A model generated the notes under the pieces. The model did no database searches, was not told where the DNA came from, and saw nothing but the letters and a program-made list of their open reading frames with translations. 46,634 nt of DNA from a bacterium. Its GTDB lineage: Bacteria > Armatimonadota > Chthonomonadetes > Chthonomonadales > CAJBBX01. How positions within the stretch are numbered: the first letter of the stretch is position 1; every line of letters starts with the position of its first letter. Position numbers and translations under genes: made by a program. Of this stretch, positions 7,566 to 16,506 are shown in pieces. The stretch spans positions 1 through 46,634 of the forward strand of contig JAJZOL010000233.1 in the NCBI GenBank assembly GCA_021811565.1. The letters are read 5' to 3'.

Positions 7566-9761
7566 ATGAACAAGATAATCCTTCCCTGTCTCATGGCGTT
7601 GCTGGCTTTCGTGGGTTCATTGTGCACCGCAAGCGCGGAGCAGCGTCCCTACGCCATGGATCAGCCCTACGTCTCGCATGAGCTGAACACGCTCTGGTCC
7701 GTGCTGGGAGTTTCGGAGGCGTCGGGCGGAATCACCCCCAATCAGGACGCGGTGAATAACGTCAGTTGCGAGTTCGAATGGGAGAGCCTCAAGCTCGCAT
7801 GGACGAACCTGCCGCTCCGCGCCACACTGCGCAAAAACCTTATGGATGCTTCTGTGAGCGGGATAAACGCTACGGGAAGCGAGCCGAAAGGATATGTCTA
7901 CCCTGCGACCAACGATATAAAGTGGTTCGGTCTGGATTATCACTTCGATCAGCAACCGAGGTTCATCAACGCAGTCTACGATTATTACGCATGGACCCAC
8001 GACTCGGCTTTCCTCAAGGCGATGCAACCCAAAATCGAGGCGGCGATGGACTACATGATGAATATCATGAAAGGCAAGGAGGGGCTGCCTGTCACACCGG
8101 ACCCATATAACGGCATTTCCAACACCGGGCGTCCCTCCACCTACATGGATTGCTATCGGGAGGGATACGAGGTCACTTGGATATTGGAAAGCTATTACAC
8201 CTCTCTCCTGGACATGGCGAAGCTGGAAACCGCCTTGGGAAATACAACCAAGGCGTCGCAATACGCCTCGTACGCGAAAAAATTCCCCTCCCAATTCAAT
8301 CGTCTTTGGAATCCTCGCACCCATCGGTATGTCGGTTGGAGGGATAGTAATGGCGGGCTGCACGATTACGGCTTCACTTACATCAACTTGGAGGCTCTCG
8401 CCAGAGGATTGGGAGACGCGGGCAAGGCGTATCGCATATTCCAATGGCTGGATCATGGCAAGGCGCAGCCGCTGGCGGCGGGCGCCCATATCGGCAGCGA
8501 GGATATCTATCAATGCGTCGCGGCGCCTCGTTCCAACACAATACAAATACCCGCATCCGACTGGGTTCCGTGGTCAGTCTCGGAAACCCTGAGGAAAACC
8601 CTTTTCAAATACGGAACATTGGTGGAGGATGGCGGTTCGGAACTTCTGTGGAACTACTACGATGTGATGGCGAGGTTGAGATGGCTCGACGCAAACGATG
8701 CCTGGGAGAGGTTCGCGGACATGGTCTATCGGGCGGGCGGGGACCCCATGCTATACACGGAAGTAGCCACCAACCATCCCTTGGACGTATACGGCGAAAA
8801 TTACCTCGAATTCGCCGCGAACGGGGGCGAGAACGGTTTGGCGGGGCTGTCACCCCTGTACGGCTTCATGGGACTGCGCCCCGAACTAAGCGGTCTCTAC
8901 GCCTCCCCGAACCTCCCCACATCGCTTGTCTATCTCAAGTGCGATGGCATCAGCTATGGTTCCCATAACTGCTCCGTAAAAGTGGCTCGGGGGCGCATCG
9001 TGTATGACTACGACCTATTCAACAATTTCACCGTTCTCGACGCGTCGGGTAGGGCTCACATCTTCAAGACGGAAAACGGATTCAATGCCATCGGAGCTCT
9101 CCTTTACCTCTGCAAAGGGGTTCACCAGTCCGGTTATTACATTCGGACCGTCCAGAACGTGGTGCTTCCCGTGATGCAACCCTCCGTTTCTCGCCCGATC
9201 TGCATCAAACTGGAGAGACTGGAGGACGGGAGATGGACGACGGTCGCCATGACCACCGCAGAAGCGCGGTACGGCGACGCCTGGCTCTACGCCAGAGTCG
9301 CACACCAGCCCGCCGGAACCTATCGGCTCACCCTTGCGGATCCGTCCAAAAGCTTCAGTTGGCTGAACCAGGACGGCGTGTACGATATCCGCGCCGTGGA
9401 CGAGCCTGTGACGAAAGCCGGTATCATAAGAGTTCATGGCGCGAAAGTCGCTTTGAAAGTCTCGAAATCCTTTTCCGCCATTCACTTTGCAGGAACAGGA
9501 TCGATGCGGTATGTGAAGCTGTATCGTAAAATGGGAGGGAATTGGCGGACAGCGAGCGCAACGTGGGCGTCCTCCCCAAATGGTGGAGTGCTCAGTTTCG
9601 CTGATCAGCCAAAGGGAAACTACAAACTGGCGTTTGACAAGCCATTCAGGGGCGTTGGTGCGTTGGAATCCTCACTCTACCTCGTCACCGTCGTCAACGA
9701 CGGCAAATCCTCCGCCCAAAAGGCGGGGGCGGGAGAGAAAATCCGGCTGTCCATTCCATAG
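7566..9761 (+). CDS. Secreted six-hairpin (alpha/alpha)6 glycosidase
   Basis: A 731-residue protein. The ATG at 7566 gives a clean signal peptide (MNKIILPCLMALLAFVGSLCTASA); GGAG lies at 7549-7552. Residues about 60-420 show alternating helices typical of an (alpha/alpha)6 toroid: DIKWFGLDYHFDQQPRFINAVYDYYAW, EAAMDYMMNIM, GYEVTWILESYYTSLLDMAKL, DYGFTYINLEALARGL. This is the six-hairpin glycosidase superfamily (GH63/GH78/GH94-like). The last 200 residues are beta-rich and probably a carbohydrate-binding or jelly-roll module. Acidic residues such as the FGLDYH Asp could be catalytic, but I cannot fix the family or the sugar. It is preceded by 265 bases of spacer and stands alone. Confidence 0.7.
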   Translation: MNKIILPCLMALLAFVGSLCTASAEQRPYAMDQPYVSHELNTLWSVLGVSEASGGITPNQDAVNNVSCEFEWESLKLAWTNLPLRATLRKNLMDASVSGINATGSEPKGYVYPATNDIKWFGLDYHFDQQPRFINAVYDYYAWTHDSAFLKAMQPKIEAAMDYMMNIMKGKEGLPVTPDPYNGISNTGRPSTYMDCYREGYEVTWILESYYTSLLDMAKLETALGNTTKASQYASYAKKFPSQFNRLWNPRTHRYVGWRDSNGGLHDYGFTYINLEALARGLGDAGKAYRIFQWLDHGKAQPLAAGAHIGSEDIYQCVAAPRSNTIQIPASDWVPWSVSETLRKTLFKYGTLVEDGGSELLWNYYDVMARLRWLDANDAWERFADMVYRAGGDPMLYTEVATNHPLDVYGENYLEFAANGGENGLAGLSPLYGFMGLRPELSGLYASPNLPTSLVYLKCDGISYGSHNCSVKVARGRIVYDYDLFNNFTVLDASGRAHIFKTENGFNAIGALLYLCKGVHQSGYYIRTVQNVVLPVMQPSVSRPICIKLERLEDGRWTTVAMTTAEARYGDAWLYARVAHQPAGTYRLTLADPSKSFSWLNQDGVYDIRAVDEPVTKAGIIRVHGAKVALKVSKSFSAIHFAGTGSMRYVKLYRKMGGNWRTASATWASSPNGGVLSFADQPKGNYKLAFDKPFRGVGALESSLYLVTVVNDGKSSAQKAGAGEKIRLSIP

Positions 9762-10283
9762 TAAACAAATCATTGCCGATAACTCAAGGAAACATTGCCC
9801 TTATATCGCCGTTATTTTGCTTTGAGGATTATTGGCATGGATTAGAAAGCGATACGAAGGTTCTAAATCCTCAAGTGGAATACAAAGTCTGATGTGGAAC
9901 GTTTTAGGGAACAGTTCGATCCGATTAATAAAACCGATTGACGGAGCCTTTGGATGCAATTTGCGGGAAAGGATCACGGAGCGATTAGACATGGAAACAT
10001 GGTCTTCGTGATTGCGAATAATTACGAGTGCATCACTGCAAACAGGCGGAGATATGACATCGGAACGCTTATATTTAATATAGGTGTTTCACCTTCTCTC
10101 ATATTCACTATAGATGAACGTAAATAAGCATCCAATTTGTGAACTGCAAGCTTGCGTTCAGATTACCCCCGCCCGCAATGAAGGGGAGTAGAGAGTCGAT
10201 GTTCATTCATAGAGGCATAAGGTTTTGATGCTTCCATATCGGGTAAGGAAATATTCAAATCATCCAAAGATGAGGTAAGCCGA
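9762..10283. other. Intergenic region with operator-like palindrome
   Basis: No convincing gene. Position 10125-10134 holds the TAAGCATCCA word seen ahead of two other secreted-enzyme genes. Position 10141-10159 reads GAACTGCAAGCTTGCGTTC, an 18-base palindrome broken by one extra T, about 125 bases before the next start. It is a candidate operator. Confidence 0.4.
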
Positions 10284-11255
10284 ATGAATACAATATTTTA
10301 TTGCCGAATCAATAATCGATTCATATTAGGACTCCTCTTGCTTTGTATGATCGGTTATGGTCAGGAGCCTGTTTTCGCCATAAATAGTCTCAAAAGTTCC
10401 AATAACCATCTGAAGTATTTCGGGTTTGCAGGCGTTGATTGCGGTTTGCGAGATCCTCATATCGGCTCCGGCAAAACGGACTTTGCGGATGAACTCTCCG
10501 GATTTGCGAATATCGGTCAAATGTGTGTCTATTCCCCGAAGGATTCCATCGGGAAACGCGTGGCGCTTTTTCACCATTACGGATTGAAAGCGGTTCTGGA
10601 CGTGGAGGCTCTCCTTTTTGACCGTAAATCCGTCACCACCCGCAGCAGGACGGAACTCACTCTGCGTCTTGATGCGGAAAAACGTTGGTCCGCTTTTGCG
10701 AATCTTAATAAAGCCGCGCTTGTTCCGAAATACCTCGCCGCCATCTATATTGCGGATGAACCAGCATGGAACAACATGTCCCTTGCGGATTTTAAACGCG
10801 CCTTGAAAATCGTAAAGAAATCCCTTCCAGATATTCCCACCATGTCCATCGAGGCATGGAAAGCTATCGATCATATTATGGTTCCGAAAGAGCTAGATTG
10901 GATTGGCTTTGATAGATATGACTCAGTGGATCCAGCTCACGATCAAAAGTGGCTTGCGGACCTTAAGGCCGTCACCTCCGCTCGCACACGACATGGACAA
11001 AAAATCGTGATAGTCGCCAGTACGCAGTGGCTTCCGTATTATCAAAAGGATGCGAATGTCCGTCCGGAGGATATGGGCAGGATAGCGGAAAGCTATTATC
11101 ATGTGGCGGAGTCTCAGCCTGGTGTGATCGCACTTGTGGGGTATCTATGGCCCGGAGGACTGGATGGTCCCTCTCAGCTTGGAGCTCGCGACCTTCCCCG
11201 AAATGTTCAGCAGATTCTTCGGAAAATAGGCGAACAGATCATTCTAAAACGTTAA
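10284..11255 (+). CDS. Secreted TIM-barrel-like protein, putative glycoside hydrolase
   Basis: A 323-residue protein. The N-terminus has a hydrophobic export segment (FILGLLLLCMIGYG) and GAGGT precedes the ATG. Alternating strands and helices suggest a single TIM barrel: KYFGFAGVDCG, GLKAVLDVEALLF, YLAAIYIADEPAW, LDWIGFDRYD, KIVIVASTQWLPYY, VIALVGYLWPGG. E159 in IADEPAW sits where clan GH-A barrels place the acid/base, and the tryptophan-rich last strand fits a sugar pocket. I do not recognise the exact family. It ends inside a perfect 12-base hairpin and is followed by remnants of dead genes. Confidence 0.55.
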   Translation: MNTIFYCRINNRFILGLLLLCMIGYGQEPVFAINSLKSSNNHLKYFGFAGVDCGLRDPHIGSGKTDFADELSGFANIGQMCVYSPKDSIGKRVALFHHYGLKAVLDVEALLFDRKSVTTRSRTELTLRLDAEKRWSAFANLNKAALVPKYLAAIYIADEPAWNNMSLADFKRALKIVKKSLPDIPTMSIEAWKAIDHIMVPKELDWIGFDRYDSVDPAHDQKWLADLKAVTSARTRHGQKIVIVASTQWLPYYQKDANVRPEDMGRIAESYYHVAESQPGVIALVGYLWPGGLDGPSQLGARDLPRNVQQILRKIGEQIILKR

Positions 11256-11277
11256 GCAAAAACCCTTTGCTTAACGT
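11249..11277 (+). terminator. Hairpin at gene end, 12-base perfect stem
   Basis: Arms ACGTTAAGCAAA and TTTGCTTAACGT around a 5-base loop. The TAA stop codon lies inside the 5' arm. There is no T-run after it, so it may be an mRNA-end stabiliser or a Rho-assisted stop rather than an intrinsic terminator. Confidence 0.5.
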
Positions 11278-11365
11278 TATCTATGGAGCTGTCATATAAG
11301 ACATTCCGATCAATAGATACTGGAATGACAGACAGCGCAGCGTCCTAAAAAGGAGTTTTAGCATC

Positions 11366-11607
11366 ATGTGCATTTCACAGTGGTCTGAAGTTATTTTAAC
11401 CAAGGGTGTCGTTGTTTTGATTCAGGCTTTCATTCTTGTCGCCTGTATGTCGGCAAAGGCTGCATCTGCCGGATCACCCGCAGGTGAATCCCTTATCCTG
11501 AAGCCCCATATCACAGGAGACTGGTGGCAAGTTGCAGGCGATCCTGATCTGGGAAAGTTAACCACCAGAGATCAGCAGCCGGTGGATTTCGGCATCTGGC
11601 AGGCGGC
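11366..11607 (+). pseudogene. 5' fragment of a secreted glycoside hydrolase-like gene
   Basis: An export-type N-terminus (VVVLIQAFILVACMSAKAASAG) is followed by HITGDWWQVAGDPDLG and PVDFGIWQAA. This reads like the first blade of a five-bladed propeller glycosidase of GH43/GH32 type, where such text continues with DGTWQLWSC. After GIWQAA the homology stops and the frame closes at 11653. AAGGAG at 11350-11355 is a good ribosome site, so a short peptide may still be made. The fragment joins directly to a piece of an unrelated glycosyltransferase gene. Confidence 0.55.
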
Positions 11608-11712
11608 GAGCTGGCTTCCGGAGAATGGATTCTCTTCACCGACGCGGACGTGATCTTTGCTCCGGATGCGCTTCGCCGTGCGGTTCATCTGGCTCATGAC
11701 CAAGGGGACATA
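11608..11712 (+). pseudogene. Internal fragment of a family 2 glycosyltransferase gene
   Basis: In the frame starting at 11608 the text reads ELASGEWILFTDADV followed by IFAPDALRRAVHLAH. This is the DxD region of GT2-type glycosyltransferases (SGEW-x-LFTDADV-x-F-x-P-x-ALRRA). It has no start or end of its own and is fused out of frame to the glycosidase fragment. It is a recombination scar carrying about 35 codons. Confidence 0.6.
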
Positions 11713-11771
11713 CCACCTTGCGCTCTTTCAAAATCTGTTAATCGTATCATTATCTTTCCATCGGAGTCTGA

Positions 11772-13115
11772 ATGATGAAAACCTATCACCTGCTTCTCCT
11801 CCTCGCGCTTTCGCTCCTTCCTGTTATAGCGCATTCGCAATGTGATCTGAAGATCATATATGCAGGCACCTGCGATAAACAGGGCAATCCAGCCCTTCCC
11901 ATGGTGGGGGATACTTATCGCCTTTGTGTGCGATGGGCTGTACGTGGCATGCCGATGCATCCCTATACTGTTCGTTTTCAAATCGCAAACAAAATCTCCG
12001 ACTGGAAAGACATTAAGCCAACGGGGAATGGGAGTGTAATGTTCGGTTTATCGGGCTTTAACATCCCTCTGGATGGACAAATCCCCTGGAGGGTTGTGGT
12101 GGATCCGGATAAGGTCTCAGGGGATGTTAATTTCGCTAATAACGTGGCGGAAGGGGTGTTCACACCGATTCCCCCGCCGAAAGTTGTGGATTATTACGAT
12201 CCTATCATGCTGCATGGCGGGGAGCATTTCGAGGTGGATTGGCAGCCTGGAAGCGGATCCATTCAAAAGGCTGCGATCTGGCTGGGGATTCCAAAATCCT
12301 CCACTTTTCAGAAGGTTCTGTCGGCAGCCGCACCGGAGGGGTCCGAGGTCGTGGTCACCAAACCGAACAATCAGGAGCTTTACAAAATAGGCATGAAAGA
12401 GTTGTCAAGCGATAAACTTGTGGCGGATCAGTCCTTCATACTGCAAAACTGTGCAGTTAGAGTGAATGCGATGCTGTTAAACAGCGTCCATTGGTCGGCG
12501 TATGATGCTATTCCTGATAATGTGAAATGCTTTCTCCAACCCGACAAGGAGGCTGATAGCGAATCCTCTTCCATAGCGGATTTTGTTGCGAAATCTTTGC
12601 CTCCGGACTATCGCAGTGTTCTATCCCCGTATGAAGCGGCGCGCCGTCTTTTCCTTGCAGTGGTGAGGAAAATCACTTACGGAAAGGCTATTGGCCAGGG
12701 CGCTGATAAGATTTTGGAAGGACGTAAGGGGGATTGCGGCGGTTTTAGCGTTCTGATATGTGCCTGTCTGCGGCATATCGGCATACCCGCACGCATTCTT
12801 AGCGGGTGGTGGACAGGCAATAGCAATTGGCATGTAATCATGGAGTTTTACATTCCGGGCTGTGGATGGATTCCCGCAGATGGCTCCTCTGCGAAAAGCG
12901 CGGACCCTGATGGGCTATATGCCTATGATTTTGGCTGCATTCCGAACCTCAATCAATTCTGCGTGATATCACGTGGCACGAATTTTCAAGCCGAAGATCT
13001 TAACATCAATTTTATTCAACCCGGGGCGTTCTTTTATTCGGGTTCGGCGAAGGTGGCGAAATCGACCGGAGAAGCATATCTGGAAATCCGCCAGGACTCG
13101 AAACTGTCCCGATAA
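11772..13115 (+). CDS. Secreted transglutaminase-like protein
   Basis: A 447-residue protein. Signal peptide MMKTYHLLLLLALSLLPVIAHS; two ATGs lie in tandem (11772, 11775) after CGGAG. Residues about 25-135 look like an Ig-type beta domain. Residues 290-400 carry the transglutaminase-like core with its triad: C322 in GRKGDCGGFSVL, H354 in NSNWHVIME and D370 in GWIPADGSS. Bacterial members act as cysteine proteases or cross-linking enzymes in the periplasm or outside the cell. The triad is complete, so activity is plausible. The start lies just after the glycosyltransferase scar. Confidence 0.85.
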   Translation: MMKTYHLLLLLALSLLPVIAHSQCDLKIIYAGTCDKQGNPALPMVGDTYRLCVRWAVRGMPMHPYTVRFQIANKISDWKDIKPTGNGSVMFGLSGFNIPLDGQIPWRVVVDPDKVSGDVNFANNVAEGVFTPIPPPKVVDYYDPIMLHGGEHFEVDWQPGSGSIQKAAIWLGIPKSSTFQKVLSAAAPEGSEVVVTKPNNQELYKIGMKELSSDKLVADQSFILQNCAVRVNAMLLNSVHWSAYDAIPDNVKCFLQPDKEADSESSSIADFVAKSLPPDYRSVLSPYEAARRLFLAVVRKITYGKAIGQGADKILEGRKGDCGGFSVLICACLRHIGIPARILSGWWTGNSNWHVIMEFYIPGCGWIPADGSSAKSADPDGLYAYDFGCIPNLNQFCVISRGTNFQAEDLNINFIQPGAFFYSGSAKVAKSTGEAYLEIRQDSKLSR

Positions 13116-13406
13116 AAATCCGATAGGATAAGGATATGCTTTTAGTGAAGCGACTAATCATCTATCCTTCAGACTTGTCCTATTCAGAAAACTTCCCTGT
13201 AATAGCTGCATAGATAACCATGTCGCCATGGATACTCCAGGGAAATATATGGATAAAAGAAATGTTTTCGCGCTTCGATCCTGGGATAAAGTGGAAGGTT
13301 GACACTAATAAAATAACATCGTAATATATAGATTAGATAAAAATAATTGAGCGATAGCTTTATTAGCCCACCGGCAGCAAGCCCGAAAAAAGAATGGGAC
13401 AGAGTA

Positions 13407-14558
13407 ATGAAAAGATTCACGCAGAACAACCCGTCGGACAGGGAATCAAACCGGACGTTCCTCTCCCGGAGGATGGGTATAGCGCTGTTCTTCATGGCTT
13501 TATCGCTGATCTGCACCGTGGCATTCTGGATCTTACCGGCGGGAGCCTCACACGCCACTGCATCCTGGAATAGCAAGGCCGCCAGCGCTTACCTCGATCA
13601 GAGGACGGTCAGTTGGATGCACAATGGGGGCGCTATGGATCACGGGACCTTCTGTATCTCCTGTCACACGGCGTTCCCTTACGCGCTGGCGCAGCAAGCG
13701 CTTCAAACCCGCATGAGGGAGCAAACGCCCTCTCCGGTTTACAGCCAGCTTATCGCCAGTGTTACAAAGCGCGTTCACCTCTGGACCGAGGATCAGCCGT
13801 ATCTGAATAACAAAGCCCAGGGGCCAGGCACGGAATCCGTGCTCAACGCCTTGGTGCTGGCCAATTATGGCTCCGGCAGTCAAGTGCTGAGTCCCGTCAC
13901 GCAGCAGGCTCTAAAGATCATGTGGTCGCAGCAGATAAAGAGCGGCCCGAATGCAGGCGCCTGGCACTGGTTTAACTACGGCAACGAGCCATGGGAGGCT
14001 CAGGACTCGCAATACTGGGGGGCGGCGCTTGCGGCGGTTGCAGTGGGAACTCTTCCACAGGCATACCGTTACGATCCGGATATTCAGGACAACCTGAGGC
14101 TGCTCAAAGATTATTTGCTGCATGACCTGCAGAATCAATCCCTGCAAAACCGCTTAACTCTGCTGTGGGCTTCAACCAAGTGGCAAGGACTGCTCGATGC
14201 GGATCAGCAAGCGGCAATCGTCCATGCCGCCATGGCTAAGCAGCATCCTGATGGCGGATGGAGTTCTTCAGACCTTATCCCACCCACGTGGAAGCGCGGC
14301 GATGGAACGCCTCAGGAGACAAAGAGCGATGGATACGGCACGGGGTTTGTTACTTTTGTCCTTGAAGAGGCTGATAACGCCCACTCGAAGGGCGCGATAA
14401 AGGCTGGGCGGTTATGGCTGATGCGGAATCAAAATCAGCCGGAAGGCTCCTGGACCGCATACTCCTTGAACAGGAATCTCGATCCAACATCCGGGGACGG
14501 GAGATTTATGTGTGATGCGGCAACGGGATACGCAATTCTTGCGCTGAATACGAAATAA
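13407..14558 (+). CDS. Membrane-anchored alpha-toroid (terpenoid-cyclase-like) protein with CxxCH
   Basis: A 383-residue protein from ATG 13407; a TTG at 13347 would add 20 residues of low complexity. A hydrophobic segment (MGIALFFMALSLICTVAFWIL) anchors or exports it. C83-I-S-C86-H87 is a c-type haem attachment motif. Repeated helical blocks follow: ESVLNALVLANYG, YWGAALAAVAVG, AAIVHAAMAKQHPDGGWSS, YGTGFVTFVLEEA, GRLWLMRNQNQPEGSW, ATGYAILALNTK. The QxxxGxW blocks are the signature of the squalene cyclase/prenyltransferase toroid. The cyclase DXDD motif is not seen, so terpene cyclisation is unlikely. A haem-bearing or metal-bearing secreted toroid is my inference. Confidence 0.6.
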   Translation: MKRFTQNNPSDRESNRTFLSRRMGIALFFMALSLICTVAFWILPAGASHATASWNSKAASAYLDQRTVSWMHNGGAMDHGTFCISCHTAFPYALAQQALQTRMREQTPSPVYSQLIASVTKRVHLWTEDQPYLNNKAQGPGTESVLNALVLANYGSGSQVLSPVTQQALKIMWSQQIKSGPNAGAWHWFNYGNEPWEAQDSQYWGAALAAVAVGTLPQAYRYDPDIQDNLRLLKDYLLHDLQNQSLQNRLTLLWASTKWQGLLDADQQAAIVHAAMAKQHPDGGWSSSDLIPPTWKRGDGTPQETKSDGYGTGFVTFVLEEADNAHSKGAIKAGRLWLMRNQNQPEGSWTAYSLNRNLDPTSGDGRFMCDAATGYAILALNTK

Positions 14559-14632
14559 TCGCCAGCGTGCATTGACCACGGCGGAGATTGGCATATCACT
14601 TCAAAAGGAATTCATAAACAGCCTGTGGTTTC

Positions 14633-14649
14633 AGCCGATGGCTTTTTTT
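14633..14649 (+). terminator. Weak intrinsic terminator
   Basis: AGCC-GAT-GGCT followed by seven T, about 75 bases after the toroid gene. The stem is only four base pairs, so the call is tentative. Confidence 0.35.
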
Positions 14650-14712
14650 CCTTCGGTTAAATAAATTCCTGCCTGCTTAGCCACATTCCTGCAAGCATCG
14701 ATAGGGTCCTTG

Positions 14713-14866
14713 GTTCAGGAACCTGAACATCGCCATATGATCCTCCCGAGGCGTCTCGCCAATTGGCGCGAGTCTTCTTTTTTGATTATGTGGCATTCTA
14801 ATTTCACGGTGATTTGCTTCTCTCATTTTGAGAATTGTCTTTTGCTCGATTCTATCGGAATCGAGC
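14713..14866. repeat. Two perfect hairpins in the 14559-15050 spacer
   Basis: GTTCAGG-AA-CCTGAAC at 14713-14728, and GCTCGATTC-TATCG-GAATCGAGC at 14844-14866 (nine-base perfect stem, five-base loop). No gene is convincing in this 490-base spacer. The stems may be part of a structured leader for the gene at 15051 or repeat debris. Confidence 0.45.
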
Positions 14867-15050
14867 GGAGTCAAGCCTCCGATCTCCTTAAGTTTCAACT
14901 ATCTATGAGACATCCTCTCGCAGTGTGATGTGTCATCATTTATGAAGTGATACGGTTGATACGCAGGTTCGCTTCATGGTTCAGTTGTCCATGAATGCGG
15001 ATAACAAAAGAAATACTCCTCAGCCGCAATATAAATTCGAGGTAAAAGTC

Positions 15051-16460
15051 ATGTGCTTTTCAGTCAGAAACTCATATATGTTACTTATTCCCGCACTCTT
15101 TCTTTTTTTTACGCGTCAAGTCGGAGCAGCAGTATATTATGTCAGCGCGGTCAATGGCAGCGACAGCAATCCTGGCACATCTGCCGCACCTTGGCGCACG
15201 ATTCAGAAGGCTGCAAATACAGTAACTGCGGGAGCAACAGTATATGTATGCTCTGGAATCTACAATGAAGTCATTAGCCCTGCTAATTCCGGAAATGCCC
15301 ACGCACCGATTACCTATGAGCCCGCAGCACGTGCGAATGTAATTATCGACGGAACTGGAAAACCAGGCGGATATGGCTTTGGCATCTGGAATATCACTGG
15401 CAAATCCTATATCATTGTCAAAGGGTTTCATTTCATTCATGGTTATGGCAACGGAATAACCCTTGAGAATTGCAGCAATGTTAAAATACTCAATAACACA
15501 TTCAATTCCGATTTTGGATGGAACCCTATCGAGGTGGATTCCACATCCCATACATCCAGCAGAAACATTGAAATCGCCGGTAACCATATCCACCGCACTT
15601 ACATACCAGGCAGCCTCAGCAATAAATACTATGCATGGTTTACCGGTTATGGTCCGCCAGCGAACCTTCCTGGGCCTTGGTCGGAAATGATTTCCATGTC
15701 TGGTGGGTCAAATTTTTCAGTTCATGACAATGTGATTGATCTGAACGAGCTTGGCGAAGGCATAAATATGAAAAACGGGATGCACGATTCCAGAGCGTTC
15801 CGAAATAAAGTCAGCAATACATCGTCTGTCGCAATGTACATCGGCGGGTGGGATAAAGGGGACTATGATATCGCGTATTACGATAACATCATTGATAACC
15901 CGGACCATAATGGAATTGTGATCTCGAATGAAAAAGGTCCGACCAAAACCCATGATATCAGGATATATAATAATATCATTATCGGCGGGAGAATGGGCCT
16001 TGGTATCGGATTTTATGGATATGGATCCATTTCAAATGTAACGGCAATCAATAATACGTTATACAACAGTTCGGTCGCAGTCAATCCGCCTTGGGTAGGG
16101 CATGGCACGCCTCATGATATTGCCTTTTCGAATGTTGTACTTAGAAACAATATATTCTTCGGAGGAGCCATGAATGTCCGATTATCGGGTGTAATCGCCG
16201 ATCATAACGGGTTTTACAATACAGAGGCGTTTGGTACGGATAGTGTCACTGGCAATCCACTTTTCGTGAATGCCGCAAAAAACGATTTTCACCTGCATGC
16301 AGGCTCTCCGATGATTAACAAAGGTACTTCAGTGGGCGCGCCTAGCGTCGATTTTGATGGAGTAAAGCGTCCCAAGGGCGCCGCAACTGATATCGGCGCT
16401 TACGAGTTTATAAAAAAAGCCCATCCCAACTTATCACATTTGTACAGCTATTCGCACTGA
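15051..16460 (+). CDS. Secreted right-handed parallel beta-helix protein
   Basis: A 469-residue protein. GAGGT at 15040-15044 fixes the ATG at 15051, which gives a signal peptide (LLIPALFLFFTRQVGA). The mature start AVYYVSAVNGSDSNPGTSAAPWRTIQKAANTV is the classic opening of DUF1565/pectate-lyase-type beta-helix proteins. Rungs rich in Asn and Ile follow (NCSNVKILNNTF, GNGITLENC, IRIYNNIIIGGRMGLGIGF). The closing AGSPMINKGTSVGAPSVDFDGVKRP...DIGAYEF block is typical of the same family. Such proteins are often polysaccharide lyases or surface adhesins. No catalytic residues can be named with confidence. The next gene starts 46 bases after the stop, so the two may be co-transcribed. Confidence 0.8.
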   Translation: MCFSVRNSYMLLIPALFLFFTRQVGAAVYYVSAVNGSDSNPGTSAAPWRTIQKAANTVTAGATVYVCSGIYNEVISPANSGNAHAPITYEPAARANVIIDGTGKPGGYGFGIWNITGKSYIIVKGFHFIHGYGNGITLENCSNVKILNNTFNSDFGWNPIEVDSTSHTSSRNIEIAGNHIHRTYIPGSLSNKYYAWFTGYGPPANLPGPWSEMISMSGGSNFSVHDNVIDLNELGEGINMKNGMHDSRAFRNKVSNTSSVAMYIGGWDKGDYDIAYYDNIIDNPDHNGIVISNEKGPTKTHDIRIYNNIIIGGRMGLGIGFYGYGSISNVTAINNTLYNSSVAVNPPWVGHGTPHDIAFSNVVLRNNIFFGGAMNVRLSGVIADHNGFYNTEAFGTDSVTGNPLFVNAAKNDFHLHAGSPMINKGTSVGAPSVDFDGVKRPKGAATDIGAYEFIKKAHPNLSHLYSYSH

Positions 16461-16506
16461 AATTATATGTTTGCAAAGTTTATATAACTCGCCTCAGGAA
16501 ATCATT

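Noticed and set aside
7617-8546. 309-codon frame on the minus strand
   Set aside because: Shadow of the six-hairpin glycosidase on the plus strand; no ribosome site or recognisable domain.
11657-11845. Short plus-strand frame before the transglutaminase gene
   Set aside because: Overlaps the glycosyltransferase scar and the start of the transglutaminase gene in the wrong frame.
14677-14898. 73-codon frame on the minus strand in a spacer
   Set aside because: Contains two perfect hairpins and no domain I recognise; no convincing ribosome site, so kept only as hairpin-bearing spacer.
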